From assembly GCA_017860335.1 (NCBI GenBank), contig JAFNAU010000072.1, positions 1 to 8,588 on the forward strand: 8,588 nt of DNA. The letters run 5' to 3'. The position numbers and the translations under genes are program-made. Within the stretch, counting starts at the first letter, position 1; the number at the start of each line of letters is the position of its first letter. This document shows positions 5,270 through 8,588 of this stretch, piece after piece. The notes below the pieces were generated by a model. The model ran no database searches. It worked only from the letters and a program-made list of their open reading frames with translations, and was not told where the DNA came from. Source of the DNA: Bacteroidota bacterium. GTDB taxonomy: Bacteria; Bacteroidota; Bacteroidia; Bacteroidales; Paludibacteraceae.

Positions 5270-8044
5270 ATGAAAAACAAATCATGTTACCTCTTAATTC
5301 TAATGCTTATTGCAATATCAAATGCATGGGCATCGGATACCGACTGGCCTGCCATTACCTCCGAAACAAAACCTTGGACGCGCTGGTGGTGGCTGGGAAG
5401 TGCTGTGGATAAAGAAAATCTGACTTACAACATCAGCGCACTGGGTAAAGCCGGATTAGGCGGTGTGGAAATTACGCCCATTTACGGGGTGAAAGGCAAT
5501 GATGCAAACAATATCAGCTACCTCACGCCCCGCTGGATGGAGATGCTTGCACATACCGAAACTCAATCGGGTAAATCGGGCATGAAAGTAGATATGAATA
5601 CCGGCACCGGCTGGCCGTTTGGAGGACCTGAAGTTACGGTGGAGGATGCAGCAACAAAGGCTGTTTTTCAGAAATATGAGGTTCGGGGAGAGGAAAATAT
5701 CTCACTGAACATTACTATAGACGATTCCAAACAACGAAAAGTGGCTTATCTGTCGCGACTGATGGCGTATGCTGCTACAGGGAAAAAACTGGATATTACA
5801 AAACTCGTATCGAAAGAGGGTAATCTCAACTGGAAAGCACCCAAAGGTGAGTGGCAACTGATAGCCTTGTTTGTGGGGAAAACCCTGCAGGAGGTGAAAC
5901 GCTCCGCACCAGGTGGTCAGGGTTATGTGATGGATCATTTCAATTCAAAAGCCGTAAAGAATTACCTGACTAAATTTAACAACGCTTTTGCCCGTGAAGC
6001 TACTCCTTATCCGAATACATTCTTCAATGACTCCTACGAAGTGTACAATGCTGACTGGACACCAGCGCTGTTGCAGGAATTTAAAGACAGAAGAGGATAT
6101 AAACTTGAAGAGTATTTCCCGGAATTACTCGGCAAAGGAAAAACGGATATTTCTTGTCGGGTGGTATCCGATTATCGTGAAACACTGGGCGAAATGCTCC
6201 TGACTAACTTCACTGAACAATGGACATCGTGGGCACACAGTCAAGGTGCGATAACACGCAACCAGGCACACGGTTCGCCTGCCAACATCATTGATCTTTA
6301 TGCTGCTGTTGATATTCCTGAATGTGAAATCTTCGGCATTTCGGATTTCGACATACCTGGACTGAGAAAAGATGAAATGAGGAAAATAAATGATGGAGAT
6401 CCCGTTACACTCAAGATGGCAAGCTCTGCGGCACACATTACAGGTAAAAAGTTTACATCATCCGAAACTTTCACCTGGCTTACCGAACATTTCAGGACTT
6501 CGCTTTCGCAGTGCAAACCGGAAATTGATCAGGTTTTCACCTCCGGGGTTAATCACGTGTTTTTTCATGGTACTCCCTATTCGCCCCATAAAGCAGAATG
6601 GCCCGGATGGCTTTTCTATGCCTCGGTCAACATGTCGCCCACCAATACCATCTGGAAGGATGCCCCGGCTTTCTTTTCATATATTACCCGTGTACAATCA
6701 TTTCTGCAGTACGGTCAGCCGGACAACGATTTGTTGGTCTATTTTCCGGTGTACGATATCTGGTACGAGCAGCAGGAAAACTACTACTTCGCCTTCGGAA
6801 TTCACGGATTACGAGCCAAGTTGCCAAAATTCTACAATACAGTTGAGAAAATCAGAGAAAGTGGAAGGGACGTGGATTATATTACCGACCGCTTCATCAT
6901 GTCGGCCAGTGTGGAAAATGGTCTGATAAAAACTGCCGGAGGCAATACTTTCAAGGCACTCGTCCTTCCATCCACCCGGTTTATGCCATTGGCCACGCTC
7001 CATAAACTGACTGAACTGGCTCACGAAGGTGCAAAAATAATTTTTGCAGAACAATATCCCGAAGGAGTTCCCGGATTGAAGAATTACCAGAAGCGTGAGA
7101 AAACGATGAAGAAAATGATTAATCATCTGCCGGAAGCCAGTTTTGCTCAGTCGCAGGTGAGCAAATGGGGAAAAGGTATGATTATTACCGGAAATGATTT
7201 CGATAATATGCTGTCACTGGCCGGAATTGACAGTGAGAGTTTTTCGAAAAACTTCAAAGGTCAGTACATTCGCCGCAAAAACGAAACCGGATATCATTAT
7301 TTCTTTACGCTGCTGACCAATAATCCGGTGAAAAACTGGGTTCCGCTGGCTGTACATGCACAATCTGCCCTGTTTTTCGATCCAATGACGGGTACTTCGG
7401 GCAAGGCAAAAATACGCACTGTAAACAACAAAACTGAAGTGTATATGGAACTTGAGCCTGGGCAATCAGTCATACTTAAAACCTTCTCGGATAAAAACGT
7501 GGAAGCTGGGAACTGGCATTATTTCATACCAAATGGTAAGAAAATAGAACTTACCGATAACTGGGAAATTACTTTTGTGGAGAGCGAACCGGCTATTCTT
7601 GGAGTTTTCAAAACAGGGAAACTGATTTCGTGGACAGAACTGGCGAACGAAAATGCCGCGAAAAACAGGGGGACGGCACGATACAGCACAAGATTTATGA
7701 TGAATGACCTGTCGGCAGACGAATATCAGCTCACCCTGGGTGATGTGCGCGAAAGTGCACGTGTTTACCTCAATGGCAATGAGGTGACAACATTATTTGC
7801 CGTTCCATTTAAAGTTATTATCGGAAAATACCTGAAACAGGGCGAAAACCTGCTGGAAGTGGAGGTAACCAACCTGCCTGCTAACAGCATTTCCGATTAC
7901 GACAGACGGGGAGTGGAATGGCGGATTTTCAACGAAATAAATTTTGTGGATATCAATTATAAGAAAACACTCTACGATAAATGGGAAACAGCACATTCCG
8001 GATTGTTGGGACCTGTAACTATCGAAGCTCTGAAAGAAAAGTAA
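5270..8044 (+). CDS. Secreted GH106 alpha-L-rhamnosidase
   Basis: Complete 924-residue glycoside hydrolase family 106 enzyme, which cleaves terminal alpha-L-rhamnose from pectic glycans such as rhamnogalacturonan by an inverting mechanism. Residues 1-21 are a signal peptide with hydrophobic core YLLILMLIAI and an AWA cleavage site; there is no lipobox. The N-terminal part has the family signature: RWWWLGSAVDKEN (38-50), GGVEITPIYGVKG (64-76) and DMNTGTGWPFGGP (108-120). Further conserved blocks are FFNDSYEVYNADWTP (251-265), SSETFTWLTEHF (397-408), SGVNHVFFHGTPYSP (425-439) and DNDLLVYFPVYDIW (485-498). Glu399 in SSETF is a good catalytic candidate, but I could not align it to a solved member. 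The C-terminus (about 800-870) is a galactose-binding-like sandwich (VYLNGNEV), ending with SGLLGPVTI (910-918), as in other GH106 proteins. The ATG at 5270 is chosen because it gives the full signal peptide. The CE12 gene begins 65 bp downstream, so the two are probably one transcript. Confidence 0.95.
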   Translation: MKNKSCYLLILMLIAISNAWASDTDWPAITSETKPWTRWWWLGSAVDKENLTYNISALGKAGLGGVEITPIYGVKGNDANNISYLTPRWMEMLAHTETQSGKSGMKVDMNTGTGWPFGGPEVTVEDAATKAVFQKYEVRGEENISLNITIDDSKQRKVAYLSRLMAYAATGKKLDITKLVSKEGNLNWKAPKGEWQLIALFVGKTLQEVKRSAPGGQGYVMDHFNSKAVKNYLTKFNNAFAREATPYPNTFFNDSYEVYNADWTPALLQEFKDRRGYKLEEYFPELLGKGKTDISCRVVSDYRETLGEMLLTNFTEQWTSWAHSQGAITRNQAHGSPANIIDLYAAVDIPECEIFGISDFDIPGLRKDEMRKINDGDPVTLKMASSAAHITGKKFTSSETFTWLTEHFRTSLSQCKPEIDQVFTSGVNHVFFHGTPYSPHKAEWPGWLFYASVNMSPTNTIWKDAPAFFSYITRVQSFLQYGQPDNDLLVYFPVYDIWYEQQENYYFAFGIHGLRAKLPKFYNTVEKIRESGRDVDYITDRFIMSASVENGLIKTAGGNTFKALVLPSTRFMPLATLHKLTELAHEGAKIIFAEQYPEGVPGLKNYQKREKTMKKMINHLPEASFAQSQVSKWGKGMIITGNDFDNMLSLAGIDSESFSKNFKGQYIRRKNETGYHYFFTLLTNNPVKNWVPLAVHAQSALFFDPMTGTSGKAKIRTVNNKTEVYMELEPGQSVILKTFSDKNVEAGNWHYFIPNGKKIELTDNWEITFVESEPAILGVFKTGKLISWTELANENAAKNRGTARYSTRFMMNDLSADEYQLTLGDVRESARVYLNGNEVTTLFAVPFKVIIGKYLKQGENLLEVEVTNLPANSISDYDRRGVEWRIFNEINFVDINYKKTLYDKWETAHSGLLGPVTIEALKEK

Positions 8045-8063
8045 AATAAAAATCAGTTTAATC

Positions 8064-8098
8064 AGCTCTCCAACTCCCCCTTCAGGGGATGGGGGGCT
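8064..8098. repeat. GC-rich hairpin just upstream of the CE12 start
   Basis: On the + strand transcript AGC (8064-8066) pairs with GCT (8096-8098), TCTCC with GGGGG using two G-U pairs, and A8072 with T8090. After one A-A mismatch, CTCC (8074-8077) pairs with GGGG (8085-8088). This is a 13-pair stem with a 7-nt loop. No T-run follows, so it is not a typical terminator. It ends 11 nt before the CE12 ATG and could affect that gene's translation or stabilise the upstream mRNA. Similar C-rich/G-rich palindromes occur widely between Bacteroidota genes, so it may be a dispersed repeat. Confidence 0.6.
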
Positions 8099-8109
8099 AT
8101 TCAAATTTT

Positions 8110-8588
8110 ATGAAAAAATATATTCTATCACTCATAATCCTTGTACTCGTAACGGGTTTTACATCATCTGATAAAAAGATAAAGATTTTCATTGCCGGAG
8201 ATTCTACCGCGCAGACCTACAAAACTGAAAAAGACGGACTGATTAAAGGCTGGGGGCAGATGCTTTCTGAATTTCTGGACGATAACGTCGAAGTGGTTAA
8301 TCACGCCATGGGCGGACGCAGTACGAAAACTTTTCTGAACGAAGGACGCTGGGACAAACTGATTGCACAGGTTCGTAAAGGCGATTATGTTTTTATACAG
8401 TTTGGACACAACGATGCCTCCACCCGTCCCGAAAGACATGCATCACGGGCTGATTACCGCGATAACCTCCTGAAAATGATACAGGATGTTAGAGGAAAAA
8501 AGGCTCATCCGGTTTTATTGACTTCTGTTGTTATGCGCACATTTGTTAATGGTAACCTCACCGACGACCGGCTGAAAGAGTACCCTGT
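8110..8588 (+). CDS. CE12/SGNH rhamnogalacturonan acetylesterase, 3'-truncated by window edge
   Basis: The first 159 residues of a GDSL-like (SGNH) esterase of the CE12 type, which removes O-acetyl groups from galacturonic acid in the rhamnogalacturonan backbone so that lyases and hydrolases can act. Residues 1 to about 20 form a signal peptide (MKKYILSLIILVLVTGF) with no Cys, so export without a lipid anchor is expected. Block I is AGDSTAQ, with nucleophile Ser32. Block II is NHAMGGRSTKTF, with oxyanion-hole Gly at 68-69. Block III is QFGHNDAS, with Asn101. NGNLTDDRLKEYP near the edge matches the region that in this family reads roughly as NGKxxDxxGxYP. The catalytic Asp and His lie beyond the window, so completeness cannot be checked. 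CE12 enzymes are usually about 230-280 residues, or longer when fused to other domains. It follows the GH106 gene after 65 bp and probably shares its transcript. Confidence 0.92.
   Translation, partial: MKKYILSLIILVLVTGFTSSDKKIKIFIAGDSTAQTYKTEKDGLIKGWGQMLSEFLDDNVEVVNHAMGGRSTKTFLNEGRWDKLIAQVRKGDYVFIQFGHNDASTRPERHASRADYRDNLLKMIQDVRGKKAHPVLLTSVVMRTFVNGNLTDDRLKEYP

Noticed and set aside
5212..5412. A 66-codon open frame overlapping the GH106 start
   Set aside because: It is out of phase with the signal peptide and conserved N-terminus of GH106, which account for this sequence.
6390..6926. A 178-codon + strand open frame in another phase
   Set aside because: It overlaps the conserved core of the GH106 gene, and its translation has no recognisable motif.

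Overview
The window looks like part of a polysaccharide-degradation locus from a Bacteroidota bacterium, most likely in or near the Bacteroidales/Marinilabiliales. The assignment rests on three things: the enzyme repertoire (GH115, GH2, GH106 and CE12 families, which co-occur in pectin loci of this phylum), AT-rich leaders without Shine-Dalgarno sequences, and A/T-rich palindromic intergenic repeats. All four genes lie on the + strand and no reading frame is visibly broken.

Layout. Bases 2-1888 hold the C-terminal two thirds of a GH115 alpha-glucuronidase; its start is upstream of the window. After a 22-bp gap comes a complete secreted GH2-family enzyme (1911-4799). Bases 4800-5269 (470 bp) carry no credible gene. 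They hold several nested inverted repeats, a possible Rho-independent terminator and a weak Bacteroides-type promoter candidate. A complete secreted GH106 alpha-L-rhamnosidase follows (5270-8044). A 65-bp gap with a strong GC-rich hairpin then leads to the start of a secreted SGNH/CE12 rhamnogalacturonan acetylesterase (8110 to the window end, truncated).

How the genes may work together. CE12 would remove O-acetyl groups from galacturonic acid in the rhamnogalacturonan backbone. GH106 would release terminal alpha-L-rhamnose, GH2 a beta-linked sugar (galactose or similar), and GH115 an alpha-linked (4-O-methyl-)glucuronic acid. The set fits an acetylated, uronic-acid-decorated, rhamnose-containing pectin such as rhamnogalacturonan I. 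The GH115 is the least expected member, because most characterised members act on glucuronoxylan. The three genes whose 5' ends are visible encode export signals without a lipobox, so their products are probably periplasmic. No SusC/SusD pair, regulator, polysaccharide lyase or transporter is in the window, so the polysaccharide target is an inference.

I found no sign of a wholly new system, RNA gene, CRISPR array or transposase. The most noteworthy items are the GH115 with rhamnogalacturonan enzymes, the subfamily features of the GH2, and the structured intergenic region that divides the locus into two pairs of genes.
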